This document shows positions 12,450-26,268 of a stretch of 64,000 bases of DNA, in pieces. The notes under the pieces were generated by a model. That model had not been told where the DNA came from, searched no databases, and was given only the letters and a program-made list of their open reading frames with translations. The number at the start of each line of letters is the position of its first letter. Positions within the stretch are counted from its first letter, which is position 1. Where the stretch lies: assembly GCA_900618425.1 (NCBI GenBank), contig UZAN01040763.1, positions 1-64,000 on the forward strand, read 5' to 3'. The DNA comes from Echinostoma caproni (Eukaryota > Platyhelminthes > Trematoda > Plagiorchiida > Echinostomatidae). The position numbers and the translations under genes were made by a program.

Positions 12450-15400
12450 CCACTATGCAAACATAAGAAGATGGTTCCCGCACTTCATCTGCCTTGGCCT
12501 CACCCAAACCTACGTGATGACCCGAACCATGACCACAGTCGTATCGTGATGACGCAACATGGCGTGACAAACGGCATGCGAAAAAGGTCACCGAAAATTC
12601 CAGAACTGACCTTCCCCCCCCCCACTCCCCTTCACCCACTGTCCCCATTTTATCCACCCGTCCTGATTAAACTTGATAGACATTGTTGCATTTTCATAGA
12701 TAACCTCTATGGTCCAATCACATTTATTTCTAGATTAGATATAAACACGCACACAACTGTAAAGGCCTGAAGACGAAATTACGAAAACAAGCTTGTTCGT
12801 TATACTGTTTGGCTTTATAATAATACTAAATTTATTCGTTTTTCATCCCGCCTAATAAACGTGCCATGTTCCAGTTACAATCTTTCGATCTACAACGAAA
12901 CTTAACGGGATGTTCAGTGAATGACCTAGTGATGGTCGATACGTAATCACGACCGGGGCGAAGCCAGACAAGAGCAGTTAGCTGAATCCGAATGCAAGTG
13001 TTGGCTGGGTTCAGGATGCTGGGAATTATCAAAATGGCAAATCCCGTGAATGCCACTGGTACTGGAATTGGGGTGGGGGATTCACCACAGAAGACCATAC
13101 GTTTTATGGTTTGAAGATATTCGAAAAGAAGCGAGCAGGAAAGTTCCTAGTTCTAATCAACCTAAATGGATACTAAGATTACATAAAACCAATGGATAGT
13201 CAACTAGATAGATAGATAGATAAACAGATGGGTAGGTGGACAGGTAACAAGATATAAAGAAGGGTGCACAACTGCATGCACGTAGTTCGATTCGCCATTG
13301 TTAGATATCTATGGTATAGATAGTTATGCAAATCTGTTTGTGAATGTTATTTCTAGCCGCTGATGCACTTGTTGTATGTACTAGTGAATAGCATACAACA
13401 AAGGCAGTGGAAATTTTACATCACATAGGCCATTCCAGGATTTCTTTTCCCCATATTGACAGATAGTTTTGCCGCACTGCGGCGGTGTCATATAATCGAT
13501 TCACATGCCACGCGAATGGGCGTTCATCTGTGCCTGATTATAATTAGTTACACTGTCAGTTTTAAACGGGTATGCAAAACGGCGGCAAAACGGAGGCAGC
13601 ATGATGTGACACAGACAAAAGTGCATGACCTCTACGCGTGGTTTGCTCCTACTCCACTTGCTTGCCGGTTTACAGATAACCAGTAGCAAATTGTAACAAA
13701 ATCGCCAAAACTATCCACAGGATGTTATCAAAATCATTGTTCTCACATAGACTTCCAACAACCCCGATGTGTACAGTTACACTGTCGTTCAGTTCCTAAA
13801 ATCTGTATCATTGTAAATCATTGCTCCAAATCGATTCAATGAAGAGGTAAGCGGGAAATCCATGCATTACTGCTTATTTCGATGTGCCTTTTTGTTCACT
13901 TTTTCTAGAGTAAAAGTATAGTAAAATCGATTGATTTTTTCATCTAAATCAAATGGAAACGAGCATAAAGTATGTGCAAAAAGACACTACTAATGATCAC
14001 GCGTGTAAAACAAATAGGTCATTTTCAGTGATAAGAAAATGAAAGTTTAATACTATTCAGACAACTGACTGATTCGTCGCCTCGAATGGAGTGATAAAAT
14101 ATTTAGTTGTTCACATTAATTACCTCCGGTTATCATATACAATATAGATGCGACCATCACATGCGTTCTCAGTTTATTTCAACGGACTGTAGGCGGTTAT
14201 TATGGTAATTTCCCTCTTATCTGTTGCACATTCAACAAATCAGTACGTATTCCGTCTCACTGGTTTGACAGCATGACATCTTGGATTTCGTATATATTTT
14301 GCCCACGCACACAGATTTGTGACAGAAATCGGCTGTATCCTAGGTGGGGCTGCTCATAGGGTCTGAAAGTTGCATATCACATGTCATTTTGAAAGAATAT
14401 TCGCAGGAATGATAAAATGCAAACTCGCGGCACCCACTTTCTCCCGATCCACCGCAGTGCATAGCAGAACTGTTTTCCTTCAAAAATAAGAATGGACTTG
14501 TTTGGTCTTATCAACCTATTTTTGTCTGATTCCCTAGATATTTTATCGAGCAAAACATGTAAAATAATCAGAGCCTCTTTTGTTACAGTTGGTCCTACTG
14601 TGAAAATGTCTAAACGCGGATACGAACAATTGTCTATTGGTAAATTAAAACAGGCAAATTCCCGTACTTTTCTCTATCTTGAGGGCTTTTGAATTGAGTT
14701 CACAGTCTACAATTCTCAATGGAACCCCTATTCATAATTTGGAATATTTTTACAAGTGTCTTTTAGTAAAATCCGAGGTGAAATTAGATGTCGTCAAACT
14801 CCAGAAATACAATTCACTAAAGTGTATGTTCTAACTACTAATAAAATTGAATATAAAATTCAGTAAAACCGCCAACGATTCAGTTTCTACGTTGTCACAC
14901 GTGAGTAGTCTATGGTTGGATATCGGTTACTCTTATTTTTAAACACTAGAAGCAATTATCGAAGACTATGGTTTTCTGTCAGAACGGTTGTAGTTTATCA
15001 GACTGTAGATGTCAACTACGATATTCGACAGATACATCATTCCTCATTCAAACTACCTTCAAGTGGATTGAAATATCAGTCACGTGGCGTCTTTGTTGCC
15101 GGAAAAAAGGGCAGCAGATACGTCGAAGCTGTGATAACGGACCTAATAAAACGAAATGCGATTGTTGAAGAATAATGCTTTAAACAAAAATACACACATA
15201 TAGTCGTGCAACAAAATATAGCCAAAAACCTGGAGACCTATGACGGGATGTGTAACACTGGTGTCTGTTGACGACAATGACATTTAATTTTTCTACGAAA
15301 TTATCTAAAGCTATTCAATGCGATATTTTTGGAGAATAAATCAATAGAAAAGATTGCTTTTATTGACTCTAAAATTTACTTGTGGTATGCTATACCTCAA

Positions 15401-17640
15401 AACGTTTGTGTCACTCCAGAACGTTTATTTTGTTTGTTTGTTGAAGCTGCTGAGAATAAACACCAAAACGGTCGATATCGCCCACGGTTTAAAGTTCCCA
15501 TTGGAAGTGACTATACTAGCAGGAAGGCGACAGTAGTTCTGTCAGAAACTTTAGTATGCCTATCCTCGATATCATTTGTGGATCACCTACTATTTTAGGA
15601 CTTAACTGTTCAAAAGGTTTATCGCTAGCATCTCAACGGATGTGGCCAATAGCTTGTGTTGAAGCCATTTGGAAAGGGACTTGTGACTCTCAAGAAAAGA
15701 CATTGTTTTAAAAATAAAATGCCCTTCAGTTTTTGAGACTTATTTAACTGTTTCGTTGATCAGTTTCACTTCGTCCTCAATAATATGCATCAAACGGAAA
15801 TAGGTTTATGAAAAAACCATATATTTTAAAACAAAAGCAATTTAAAATTAGTAAAACTTTGGATCATTTACTAAGTTGTATATGCTTTACTCCGTTGATT
15901 GATCCTTCACAGTTCTCGATCAATTATGAAAACGGTATTGGTGCGTTTTTCTCTAAATTCTAACAATCCATTATTTGACCAAAATAAGCCAGTTCATCCC
16001 ATTGAACTAGCCACTAATAAACCACACATTGATTGCTCTCGTTCTGCGAAGCCTGAACAGACCATTGTTTGACCACAGTGAAAAATCTCAAGTTAGGTTA
16101 ACCTCATTCAAAGTTCACTCCGATATAGGATTTGCTAACTAATGAAAGGGCAAAATGAGACATATAGTAAGTGTTCGCTAAGGCGGAATGAAGTAAAATG
16201 TTTCCTGGCTAAATCATGACTCGCTAAAAAAGAAAATCAAGCGGAGAACATTAGGGGCGTGTGTGAGTGAACATATGACGGTATTGTTGTTTTTATCCTC
16301 CTCACCGTCGCTGTTCGTGAAAAGACGAAAGTCATCCTTTCCCAGATCAGAGACTTCTGTTTTGAAATGGATTACTTATGCGGGCTGGAAATTATTGTGT
16401 GATGGCTGACAAAGAGCCAAGCTTTGCGTCTGTGGTGGGATCCGATCTGAGAACGCTCGGGCGGAATTTCAGACCTGTACTCCAGAGGCACACAGTTGAC
16501 GTTCAACGTGATCAAATTGTTCTGTAATTTAGAGTGCGAAGTTTCTGGATGACTCATTTTGACCCCAGAAGTGGCGGAGCACGAACCGTTCCAATCGTTA
16601 TCAACGGTGCGCTTTGGACCATAAGGTACGGTCTTTGAACCCTATTAGCGCCACCAAATTTCGGCATCAGGTAGTTTCGCTATCATCCGACTGAATACCG
16701 CGCCTGAAGTAGCAGGGCCTTATTCATTTTAGCACTCCAAGTCACTGGCCCTATTTTGCTTGTTTCTTATAGTGACGGCAGGCTTTTTGGTGTATGGAGT
16801 TTATGTGGTCTACTGTTCATAATACTAGGGCGTGTGTGCAATCAAACATTACCCAGTGTTCACAAGTCTTAAAAATTGCTAAATACCTGAGCCGCACAAT
16901 GACTAAAGTTCACATAAGGGGAATTCACGGACTCTCAAGGAATAAAACCCAGAAACGAATGCCATCGAAGATTATCCACGGCGAGCAATTGGGTCAAAAT
17001 ATCAATCGTGGTGTAAATGAACCTACTTTTGTTTTACTGTCGGTTTGCGGAGTTGCATGACCGCTCTGATAAATAGACGAGGTGTGCATCTATCTGATTC
17101 AAAGCAGACATTCAGTTTTGAGTGAGATCTCTCTAGTGAAAATATCACTGTCGAATACGACTTGCCGATGAGCAGTTGCTTAGGCGCATGTAAACTGACT
17201 AATTCGCGTACTATGGACTGCGAGGTCCTACGCCTAAACCCTGCCACCGACCCCATTTTTTGCCAATAAGAGCATTGCTGTCACCTAATTCCTTACCATG
17301 TATTATATCGTTCGCCATTCCTAATATCAAAGTTCCGATTGCCCACTCTCATAACTGAATAGCACGTCGTTGAGACTATGTGGTCGCTCGTTTTCGTATT
17401 TATCCCATAATCTGCTTCAACGAACATCGACTTCGGTTTCCGCGCTGAATCTAAATTCATGTAACTAGGAAATTAAAACTCTTTCTGAGAAGAAAATTGC
17501 AGTTTAGATGGTGAATGCTTTACAGGCACCAGGCACTTTTGATGATGTTCGGTGTGGGTTTCATTCCTTGGGAGATCTATAATTCCCCACTATTTGAATG
17601 CATTTTAAATGCGGTGGAAATTGATTGAGCCATTCGCACA
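12450..17640. other. Non-coding stretch, no recognised gene
   Basis: A C-run lies at about 12613-12623 just beyond the Penelope fragment and may be flanking DNA or its non-coding end. Short open frames (for example 12832-13098 minus and 14912-15175 plus) have no motifs I recognise. No RNA gene was found. Confidence 0.5.
13205..13222. repeat. (TAGA)n microsatellite
   Basis: Short run of TAGA/GATA units followed by imperfect ACAGATGG/GGTAGG sequence; directly visible. The same motif is much longer at 34760-34816. Confidence 0.9.
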
Positions 17641-17654
17641 AGATGATAACCGTC

Positions 17655-17815
17655 GACCGTGTAGCTTAGAGGTAGAGGTTTGAAGTCCCGAACCAAATGT
17701 TTGCGGTTCAAGTCATGACAGAGACATGAAAACTATGCACTGCTGATGAGTTACAAACAGAAAGAAACAGCTGACCAATGCTGTTTGTCCGTTATCTCAA
17801 ACACGTCCACCGCAT
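17655..17815 (+). mobile_element. tRNA-derived SINE, family B, with hammerhead-like segment
   Basis: A tRNA-like head has an A-box TAGCTTAGAGG at about 17662-17672 and a degenerate B-box GGTTCAAGTC at about 17705-17714. About 25 bases further on comes the block CACTGCTGATGAG, which also follows the B-box in the SINE at 22815-22985. In this copy the block is followed at fixed distance by GAAAC, the second half of a hammerhead ribozyme core. Schistosome Sm-alpha retroposons are known to combine a pol III head with a hammerhead, so family resemblance is plausible; membership is inferred. Confidence 0.55.
17737..17792 (+). ncRNA. Degenerate hammerhead ribozyme core (candidate)
   Basis: CTGATGA at 17743-17749 and GAAA at 17764-17767 are separated by 14 bases, the spacing given by a 4-bp stem II with a 6-base loop in Schistosoma hammerheads. 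Stem III could form between ACAGC (17767-17771) and GCTGT (17780-17784), and a GTC triplet lies at 17787-17789. Stem II (GTTA against GAAA) has only about two pairs and stem I is poor, so the motif is probably an inactive relic. No activity is claimed. Confidence 0.35.
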
Positions 17816-17819
17816 TCAG

Positions 17820-20120
17820 ATAATCACACAACTATTTAGGCCTCAGGTTTTGTCGACGATATTCAGAAAAACACTTGATGCTAATCAAATGGAACTGATT
17901 TGGGGATTGATTTTTGGGTATGAGATGCAAACATGATTAGTTCATCTCCTGAGGTTTACTGGTTTCGATGTGTACCGCGTGTAAAGAGAAGTGGGTCCCT
18001 GTGTTCTCTGATTCCCTCTCCGTTTCTGTCATAGAAACTGACTGACTGATGCTCAGGAAAAGGGAGTGAGGTGTAAATAACTTTCCAGAGAAGACTTGTT
18101 CAAGCTTAAGCTGTCCTGTTCTCCAAGCAGAGGTACCTTGTCTCGTTTATATGAGCACATTTGAAGTATCAAACATATGATAATGAAATAACGAAACGTG
18201 CTTAACTTCCTGAAGTCTCTTTTGCATAATCTGAGCCGACTCGTAAACACCAATGTTTCTCCAGGATTACTTGAATAAATTGAATGTAAATCGGGAAACA
18301 GCTCCACATCAGCGGAGTGAGGAACTATCTTCACTGCAATGGTTTAGCTATTATTGCGTAATAACCGTCTGCCCGTAAAGTTTGGTGACTGATATGAGAT
18401 TACCAGATTAACCATTATCTTATTATCCTGAACTGGTGCAGGATGAGTTGGGTGCAAAACATCAGGCGTTCATTCATTATTGCTTTACATGACCACAGAT
18501 GTTATCCCGTAGCAACGCGACGGATTCAATCCATGCCGGCCCTATTTGGAATCGTACGAGATCGAAGGATCGTTCCATAGCAATGAATCATTCACTGACA
18601 GAGTTCAAGTGTTAGCTACTCGGTAACGCCAGAGTCGCAGTCTGGGCTGATCTGACCAGTTTTTCCAAGAAACTCACTGAATTATTCATAAGAAGAATAC
18701 TCATGAATACTTTGCATAATATTTATTTGGATATTATTTTCCTTGGAATTTCGTTATTGCATTTTTCAGGGTTATTCAGTAACATCGTCATGGTGTTTTT
18801 GATTGACTATACGTCAAAAATCAGTTGACATCGTTGATTTTTCGCAAATCACATCAGTGCTGCTTTGCATGAGTTCCACGGAAATGTAATCAATCCTCTT
18901 TTCTCATAATGACTCGGTTGCTACTACGCGATGAACTAGTAGAATAAGATTCTTTACTCAAAGTTTATTTACTATGTGAGCAGAAATAGATTTTCATCGA
19001 ATAATGATAGATTGCCGAAAAAGGAATAGTTGAGCAGCGCAGTTGCACACATAAATTTAGCTCGGTGGTGAGGAAACGGCCATCGCTTTATCACCCAGTC
19101 ACTGTATACTCATGCGCTTGTGAGTGAGTGAGTTATCAAGCAGTTAATCATGAACACATGCAGGTGATATTCTTGTTATCAGGGCTGTTGTTTTGTTTGG
19201 TGGTGGCGGAAACAGGGAGTGAAGGAGGAGGAAAAAAGCATACCTTCAGCATGTAGTAAATATGTGGCTTACGGCAACTGCTATGAAGAAGTGAAGAATA
19301 TCTGATTGCACAATTTGTCGAAACGGATGGATTGAGTACGTCAAACAGATAGGCTGGAAAAAGCACAAATCAGATTAGTTTTATTTGAATTTGTTTGTGA
19401 ATTTGTTTTTATTGTGTTTTTGGATTGACTACTTCAATGAATCTAGCCTTACGTAACCGAGACCAAAAATTAAAAAAGTTTCATGGATACATGTTTATAT
19501 GTACTTTGTTTGCAGGTTATCTCGTCTACTCGATAGATAAGTGCAAATACTAGTGGTGTCCGTTTCTTCATGCTCATCATGGCATATGCAGTAGAACACC
19601 ACTCGTGCATAACGCTACCGTAATTAAAAAATGGCAAACAAACTCATTTACAGGTTGTCTCAATCATTCCATTACGAAGCAATATATATACGACTAGTAA
19701 CAGATAAGGTTTTACACATGCCGTTTCGCCTTCTAGCCACAGCGGAGGCAGTAAGTATCCGTCTTCACAACCCTCCTCTGTACGCTCAAAAACAATTTGT
19801 GCAAGCACTCAAGGGGCCTGCGAATTTGGCCGCACGGTCCGTTACATCGTCGGACTCGGAACTGTGCAATCACTCTTCACTGAATTTATCTGGGATACAC
19901 CTCCTTCGTTGCCATAGAAACGTTGTGTGATTATGGTCATCCTAAATTCTGTGAAATACTCTGCCGTTATCATTAATCAACTTCGTACTTCTGGCCACTT
20001 GATTTTACCATCTTTTGGCAAATCGGTTCGTAACAGGGAGAGGAGAACTTACGGAACTCTCAAAAAGTTTCCCAGAAAACAGAGCTGGATGGTAGGTCGC
20101 ACTACACAAACGATCAGTTT
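17820..20120. other. Non-coding stretch, no recognised gene
   Basis: No recognisable coding exon or RNA gene. The part from about 19640 to 20120 precedes the LINE endonuclease frame and could be decayed 5' LINE sequence, but no domain is identifiable in it. Confidence 0.5.
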
Positions 20121-20125
20121 CAGAC

Positions 20126-21749
20126 ATCTGCATTCCAGCAGTCATCAATGGAAATGTGCTCTCCCTGGCAGAAGTAATAGATCTGACGAGGAGACATGAA
20201 TATTCAAAGGTTGAAGTCGTAATGATTCAGGATAGCAGGCTCCACAGCGAATTTTATTATAACATGGTCAAAATGGACAACTATCCATCTCCCGAGTTGA
20301 CCGACCCGTTCCGGTTCATAAAAGAGGCGGTGGTGTTATCACATACATAAGTGACAATTGGTGCAAATCAGGCAAACGAGTCGTTATGTATTCCAACATT
20401 TTTATCACTACTTTACTGTACAAATGCAAACCTAAACACCTCAGTAACTACCAAAGCATTATTTTTGGTAACATTTACATTTCTCATTCTTGTTCCACTG
20501 ATCATTCTAATGAGTTCACAGATATTTTCTCCGCCGCTTTACTAAATTACGTAGACTCCTCCCTTTGCTTCGTGTGTGGTGACTTCGATAGGTTTGATGT
20601 CACGTTTTTGACAACCCTTGGACTAAAAAACGTTGTTAACTTTCCGAAGAGACTCGAGGCTTATCTTGATTTGTGTTCCATTAACGTCCTGAATTTATTT
20701 AACTTGCGCAGCCGTTTTCCTATTGGCACGTCTGATCATGCAACATTGAAATTATCTCCCACGATCAATAGTAGATCCAATCATCAGTTTTACACTCGGC
20801 ATCGTGATCGTCGTCTTCGTCGGCGTCAATGCCAACCCGAAAATCTTGCTAAACTAAGAGATACATTAGATCAGACAGATTTCTATTTATTTGTACATAA
20901 TGACCTCTCTATATTTTATGATATCCTGAGTGAATACTTGAAGTTCTGTTATGATACATGCTTCCCGTGGGAAACTTTATACATGCGGTCAGACCGCTTC
21001 TTGTCCCCTACACTTAAACGATTGCATCGGAAGAAAGAACAAGCTTTCAAGGTGAGAAAGTTTTCTTTGATGAAAGACCATTCGAAAGCAATCAAGGCTG
21101 AACTGCTTATTTGCATGCACTGCTGGTAAACAGAAATTGTCAAGGTACATGGAAAATTATGTATCAGTTTTGCGGTCTCAAAATGAAGGGGAATCTTCCA
21201 GCTGTCAATGTGGATGATATCGATCGCCAATTCAGCAATGCTGAAACCGACATCCCTATTCCATTCACAGCAGTTGCCCCGCTCCTTATGTTGTCAATTT
21301 AAGTACTGATCAAACTGAAGTATTCAAAACCTTAATCAACCTGAAGTCTAATGAAGCATGCGGTCCTGATGGACTGCCACTTGTTGTGCTCAAATAATGT
21401 GCAGTTTCCCTTTCCCCTGTTTTCACCAACCTACTCACCCACTGTACCCACACCTTAGTCCATGTATCTAAATATATAGCACTCGTTCCATGTATAAGCA
21501 TATAGCAGGATGCCCCAGTACATACAAGTCTTCCATAATACCGTACTTGGCACGGTTTCATACCAACGCTGATCTTGTCATTGGGCCCTTAAACAAAATC
21601 TTTGCTAAATTGACTTTTTGTATATGTTACACATCATCATACTTTGTTTTACCATGTAATTTCCAAAGAAGAGTGATTGCGTAGTAACTGAATGTTCATC
21701 CTATAGGGGGAGAATTAAAGCCTCTTCTTGACTTGAGTTGGCTTGACTC
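20126..21749 (+). mobile_element. CR1/Jockey-like LINE, endonuclease plus start of RT, internally deleted
   Basis: Pseudogene of a non-LTR retrotransposon ORF2. The apurinic endonuclease-like domain begins near 20141 (VINGNVLSLAEV) and continues through NYPSSRVDRPVPVHKRGGGV and ITYISDNW at about 20280-20370. It then shifts frame to a long open stretch at 20386-21129 with the catalytic-type GDF at 20578-20586 and SDH at 20731-20739 (in TSDHATL). The RT finger region follows in another frame from about 21308 (KSNEACGPDGLP, then LSPVFTNLLTHC). No RT catalytic FADD block is found; sequence passes directly to a 3' end containing ATTAAAG and a CTTGACTTGAG tail at about 21713-21749. The element is therefore frameshifted, contains stops and lacks the RT core. 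The clade is inferred from motif style and tail. Confidence 0.88.
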
Positions 21750-22810
21750 ATTGCCGCATTGCCAACAAGTGACCCGACATTAAACCTCGGAGCAAATGGC
21801 AATCGGGGACCAATTATCAGACAAACGGTTGACTACCTTAACTACTTTTCGCTTTTCTTTGTACATCCTTATCTGTTACCAGTCAATAATATTGTGTTGT
21901 AATGGTCTTATTAAGACACGCCGAAAACTAGCTAGTTTTTCCAATTTGTGTTCTCATTATGTGCTCCGTGTGACTGTTTAAATAATTGACCCCTAATAAT
22001 TATAGAAAATGCCATGTAGGCAGCTATAAGTAACTAAAACAGAGAGGCTCAAAAGTTGGAGGATGTGATAAATACAACCATGATTACTTACTTCCGGCTT
22101 GCGGTGATGTCTTTATATACTGAATGTGTGGTACCCGTTGCCTAGGCCTCTACCTAAATTATTATTGCAACTATTGTATTGTATTCTAATAACTTCTGCA
22201 AACATGAAGCCTACTATTCATGATATCGATGTGCATTGTCTCTCTTTATGCGTCTTCATTCATTTATATTCATTAAGACGTGCAGATGCTGCTGTGAAGT
22301 GACTTCCGGAGTAATTCAATTCAATTGCTCAAGTTAGTTAACAACCGTGATGTGAATCATGCTCCAAACGACCACTTACAAATAACTCACCGCTGAACAC
22401 GATAAAATTCAGTATCTACTGAAAACCAAACGATTGACGGGAAAGTTTTGTTGTCCCAAAAATGCAAATTTTTAGTTTTAGTTTTTGATGCAATACAAGG
22501 AAACTGTGCAAAACACAAACGTTCGAATTCTGTAGACTGTAGTAATTGGTGTTATGTTCAAGCACCAATTTTACGTAGCCTAATGCCCACCTACGGATGG
22601 ATATTTCCACTGTGACCACAAATTATTAAGAATGATACAGAGTTTTTATATTGTTCCGCGTAATTGGAATCATAGTGCATTCAACATACAAGCACCGGGG
22701 ATGATAAAACAGATGTTAACTGCTCCCTGACTTTTCACCTGAAAACAACAAGCCACAAGCTCACAAAGATGGGTTGTGTTAAATAGCGTAAATAGGAAAA
22801 TGATAAACGG
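21750..22810. other. Non-coding stretch, no recognised gene
   Basis: AT-rich DNA without long open frames or recognised repeats. Confidence 0.6.
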
Positions 22811-22814
22811 TCTA

Positions 22815-22985
22815 ATCAGCTGTCCGGTGGTCGAGTGGGTGGCATGCCCACGAGGTCCCGGGTTCGATCCCCAGTTGGGTCGATGGGTTTACACTGCTGA
22901 TGAGACCCAACCAGCTGTCCAGTGCTTCCTAACTTTTCAGTTCATGCTTCATTAGCTGCAATCAAGACAAACACACCTTTGAAAA
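22815..22985 (+). mobile_element. tRNA-derived SINE, family B
   Basis: The best-preserved SINE head in the window: A-box TGGTCGAGTGG at about 22828-22838 and a perfect B-box GGTTCGATCCC at 22861-22871. Next come CGATGGGTTTACACTGCTGA and TGAGACCCAACCAGCTGTCC, and then AGTGCTTCCTAACTTTTCAG. The CACTGCTGATGAG block is shared with the copy at 17655-17815. Here GAAAC is missing, so no hammerhead core is complete. It is not a functional tRNA gene because the arms do not fold into a full cloverleaf and the body continues beyond the tRNA-like part. Confidence 0.75.
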
Positions 22986-25900
22986 CAATAAGTTGAATCT
23001 ATCTCATTAACACTCCTTGTTCATTCAATGACACATTTATAATATCCGGTAATGATAAAAAATCGCACGACCATGAAGAAGATGATTCGGATGATACTGA
23101 TGATGCAATTACAACTACCGCTGTTCCCCCGTATCCTTACCACTATACAACTTGTACCCCATTTATATTTTGACCTTGCTGGACTATTTTTTTTCCGGTA
23201 AAAGATTACATTCATGCCCTCGGGATTTCCAGCATTTACATTTAAAATATTGTTTGGACGCTAGTTTATTTGCAATATAGAGTACATACCACTCACTTTT
23301 CACATCTATCGCATAGCAAACTTTGCTTCGGTCACATTTCTTTGACCGCCGTTCATCACAGAATACCTCCTTTTGTTTTACTGCATCTCCGTTATCTAAG
23401 AAATACTTATGAAAACGACAGAATGACAATTAAATAAAGATATATACTGGATAAGTGTATTTGATAAAATGTTTGTCGATTATAGTCAATAATATTGGAG
23501 TGCAAAGTGCTGTAATTGGAGGAGACCACAGCTGAAAGGTATTTCGATAAAAACAATTATGTTGTGCGAAAATCTATTCAATGTTTTCAGGGCAACTTTA
23601 TTTGGGTATTTCTTTTCACCTTGTAACCAACCCCGGCATCTGTGTGATCACTTGATCTACGACCTGAGAATGCATCGCATAGTCGCTAGCTGATGTAATA
23701 CGTGTGCATGTGTCTGGTGGTGAATTAGATTTTGTATCTTACCCGATTCTATAACCAACACGAGCTAGTAATTTCACGACGTTTGGCATAATATTTTCTC
23801 ACCCAAACATTCTCTCCTATCAGTCATTGGGCTGCTGTTTTACTTGTCTATCCTTATTGCACTCTTACTCATTCTAAAAAAAATCACTGAAACTGAATGG
23901 AAAAGAAACGAACGATTCCCGGACTCGGCTGAAACAGGCAAAGAAGTCAAAAAACAGCAACTGTGGATGGAGATAATTTTTGTCATGTGTTTGGTGCATC
24001 GAACCTTACAGTGCATAGCCCACCTTCCCCCTGTATCTGGCACTGTGCAGCTGTGGCATGTTAGGCTCACAAATCCACTGTCCATCACATTCCACCTCTG
24101 ACGAGAACTGACTGCTCTTCTACTCTACCCGTCGCTGTGCAACGGTCTGGTGCCTAGACAGGCCCGATAATGTCTATTTCTGTATCGCATGCAGGTAGCA
24201 AATTTGAACTGACCGCAGTTGTATCTATCTACCACTGCATAATCAGTTCCTTTTCTGTGAAATTTATTGTTCCCAAGGTGGATCAGTTAAACTTATCCTT
24301 GAACTGATCTTTACTGACCAATTTGGATGAGTTTTGTGGTTCCATGCGTGTATCAGGTACACGGTAAAAAGAAACATATTTGAAGTACCTATGAAGTATG
24401 TTTTATGCGTTTGTTCGAGGAGGATATGTAATGTTTGTTGCACTGTGCAAACGTGAAAGACCGAACGGAAATGAAACAAATTTCCGCTCGCTCACATGCT
24501 TGCATACACATAAACAAGCAAAGACAGACATACATGCACACGTTCGCGAGCTTGCCACTTCGTATGGTTGTTTTGCTGCGTTTGCTTTCGTCAAACAGCA
24601 ATAACAGCTCTCACTAAATGCCATTCCTGTTACTACTTTTAAGGTGGCCGGTACTGAGAAGAACTTATGTTAATTTAACGAGCGGAATAAGTTAGAATAT
24701 TAATTATTGCATTTGTACGGTGGATGATGCTAAACACCATTGAAAGCTGTTGCGTTAGAAATAATCTTAAATGCTTTATTTCATGTTTTTCCAGGAAACG
24801 ATATCCGCCTTTTATACGTCTCTCCCCCGGATTCTCCTCACCGTATTTCACGCAACACCAATTCTATTCTTGAGGTCATCATAATGTTAGTCTGTCTTCT
24901 TCTACTCAAATGTCGCCCCTTATTATCAAATTCAACTTTTGCGCTCCCTCTTTTCCCAACCAGCCCATCAGTCTGTCCAAACACCTTATCCCTCGGTAAC
25001 GTAAACAGACAAACACGTCCGGGAACACGGTTCCGTTGCAACAATTGCACTCCAGGACACACTTCCGTTAGACGTGGTGTGATTCCCCCCCCCCACACAC
25101 ACACCAGAAGTGAGGGAAAAACTGTCCTATTTTTTTCTAACATGAATGATTCACATTTGGCTTATACCTGGTAACGTTGACTTCATAACGCAGATTTCAG
25201 GTCATAAAGCGGAACGGATTTCAGATTGGCCATTGAACTGCAAAAGTGATGATGCCTGCAAAGGTTGGTATTGTTTAGTGGATGTATGGTGCACGATTGG
25301 ATTCAAAATGAGCGTGACTCACGGAAGAATTGTTTCATATTCCGAAAACCTAAATTGCCTAGAAACGTTTAAAAATAAGCTACAATCTTGTAATTTTTCA
25401 ATAACTCAAACGGCTTGTAATACCGTTATTTACAAACAAAATGTGATCTGGATCACTACGAATCAAGTAAATCAGTTTCATACAATTTTTGAACTCAGAC
25501 AGTGTTCATTCTATACAGTATACAGCTTTATTCGGTGTCCCTTTATGAACCCATTAAACTGACTGCATTGACTTGTGAATAATTGCAATAAAAACTGATA
25601 GAGTACAAGTGCTAATAATTCACCGTAATCGTTTGAAACGGTGTATTTCGTCCTGCCAACCACGGATCGAGCACTGTCGAATAATGTCGGTTCCCGGACT
25701 GTTGTTTTGTACCACATAACACAAATCCCATTGTGGTACAGAAGCGAGTGCGGAGTATCGCCGTCTGAACAAATATTATGTTCAATTTATCACCCTACCT
25801 AAATCAACCTTATGATGACGGATTGGACAGGATCAGAAACGATGAATAACGACAGCTGAACTGAAGCATTCGGACAGGATAACAATAATACCACTCTTCG

Positions 25901-26251
25901 TAATAATGATAATCCATTTTGCTGTCTTGTTGTAGAATGAACGAGTGAATTTCACGAGGGAGCACATTATAGAAAACAAAAGGATAGACCATAAAATAGG
26001 TTGATGATGGAAAAACCAAACTTCAGGTCGATAGCATAATGTTCTACACCACCTGATCGCTATCACTGTATTTGCCCAAGTACACCAGTTGATGTGACTA
26101 TCTGTCATAACAATGGATACAGGATGTAGATTAACTTCAAGGGAGATAATCTAAGACTCGATAAAACCTCAAAAAATATTATCATCTAGAATTCAAATTC
26201 ACGGAGTTCCCTCTTAAGGAACAAAGAATTAAAGTTTAAACAATATAGATG

Positions 26252-26268
26252 TATATATATATATATAT
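26252..26268. repeat. (TA)n microsatellite
   Basis: About eight TA units, directly visible. Confidence 0.9.

Noticed and set aside
22815..22900. Functional tRNA gene
   Set aside because: Promoter boxes are present, but the arms do not give a full cloverleaf and the repeat continues into a SINE body.
24398..24624. Several overlapping open frames on both strands
   Set aside because: Low stop-codon composition opens many frames at once; no one frame looks coding.
25146..25562. 138-codon plus-strand frame
   Set aside because: Composition and lack of motifs suggest chance.
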